Assembly (NCBI RefSeq): GCF_000725485.1
Contig: NZ_KL647034.1
Span: forward strand, 67,023 to 88,637
Length of the DNA: 21,615 bases
DNA from: Nonomuraea candida
GTDB taxonomy: Bacteria; Actinomycetota; Actinomycetes; Streptosporangiales; Streptosporangiaceae
Direction of reading: 5' to 3'
This document shows, piece by piece, positions 21,247 to 21,615 of the stretch (positions are counted from its first letter, which is position 1; each line of letters opens with the position of its first letter). The notes under the pieces were generated by a model that searched no databases, was not told the origin of the DNA, and saw only the letters and a list, made by a program, of their open reading frames with translations. The position numbers and the translations under genes were made by a program.

Positions 21247-21615
21247 ATCGACCACGCCTACGACGCGCTCGGCCGCATCGTCAAGCAGACCGGCTCGGGG
21301 GCGGAGGCGGCCACGCCCGAGTGGACCTTCGACTACGACGCGGCGGGCCGCAGCACGGTCCTCGGGGACTACAGCCTGGACTACAACGACCGGGGCCTGC
21401 TCACCAGGATTGCCAAGGGCGGCACGCAGACGGTCGCCTTCACCTACGACGCCTACGGCAACCCGACCCAGAAGCAGGACGTCAACGGCACCACCGGCTA
21501 CGGCTGGGACGCCGCCGACCGGCTCAAGACGTTCACCGACGCGGTCAGCGGCCGGTCCCTGACCTACGACTACGACCCGGCCGACCGGCTCAAGACGCTG
21601 ACCTCGGCCAACCCG
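21247..21615 (+). pseudogene. RHS protein continuation, third frame (runs off the window)
   Basis: Coding character resumes in the original frame: IDHAYDALGRIVKQTGSGAE, WTFDYDAAGRSTVLGDYSLD, FTYDAYGNPTQKQDVNGTTG, YGWDAADRLKTFTDAVSGRS, YDYDPADRLKTLTSANP to the window end. A small deletion or one extra base at ~21243-21247 joins it to the second segment. The conserved RHS core end motif and any C-terminal toxin or immunity gene lie beyond 21615. Confidence 0.8.

Overview
The window is very GC-rich, with strong G/C preference at third codon positions, frequent GTG/TTG starts and several candidate leaderless starts. It also carries an SsgA/SsgB-family sporulation regulator. Together these point to a morphologically complex, sporulating actinomycete. 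My impression is a Streptosporangiaceae/Nonomuraea-like genome, but that is inference from gene style, not a search result.

Layout. 1-629 (-) is the 5' part of a conserved, possibly ferritin-like protein with an apparent 1-nt frameshift. It is divergent from a hemerythrin-domain protein (741-1292 +). Next come an ArsR-type regulator (1374-2081 +) and, 17 nt later, histidine ammonia-lyase hutH (2099-3649 +). A small CxxC protein (3662-3871 -), a STAS anti-sigma antagonist (3949-4386 -) and a divergent winged-helix regulator (4547-4864 +) follow. 4877-6136 (-) is an unusual fusion of a beta-hydroxyacid-dehydrogenase-like enzyme to a RidA-family domain, divergent from a LysR regulator (6185-7129 +). 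The LysR gene overlaps pabB (7096-8109), which overlaps pabC (8106-8936), a p-aminobenzoate/folate branch. Then come a hypothetical protein (9079-9591 +) and a divergent lipoprotein pair: an LVIVD-repeat beta-propeller (9629-11014 -) and a DUF305 protein (11044-11718 +). An SsgB-like regulator (11963-12379 -) and tRNA-Val(CAC) (12849-12923 +) with its terminator complete the conserved part.

From the tRNA to about 16.5 kb the region looks eroded and accessory. It holds a phosphotransferase (APH-like) pseudogene, an orphan short ORF, a PASTA lipoprotein, a small secreted four-cysteine protein, the C-terminal remnant of a RiPP-type (FxLD/ATP-grasp system) methyltransferase, and a frameshifted membrane/coiled-coil protein. 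From 16567 to the window end runs a secreted RHS/YD-repeat giant with an internal LamG-like domain. Its reading frame breaks twice, and its C-terminal (possibly toxic) end lies outside the window.

Themes. Convergent gene pairs are separated by GC-rich hairpins that often include the stop codons. Divergent pairs share very short intergenic regions. Frame interruptions recur in at least four loci, so this is either an eroding region or a consensus with indel errors; raw reads would decide. The least ordinary intact gene is the dehydrogenase-RidA fusion, whose two halves both lack a residue usually conserved at the active site.
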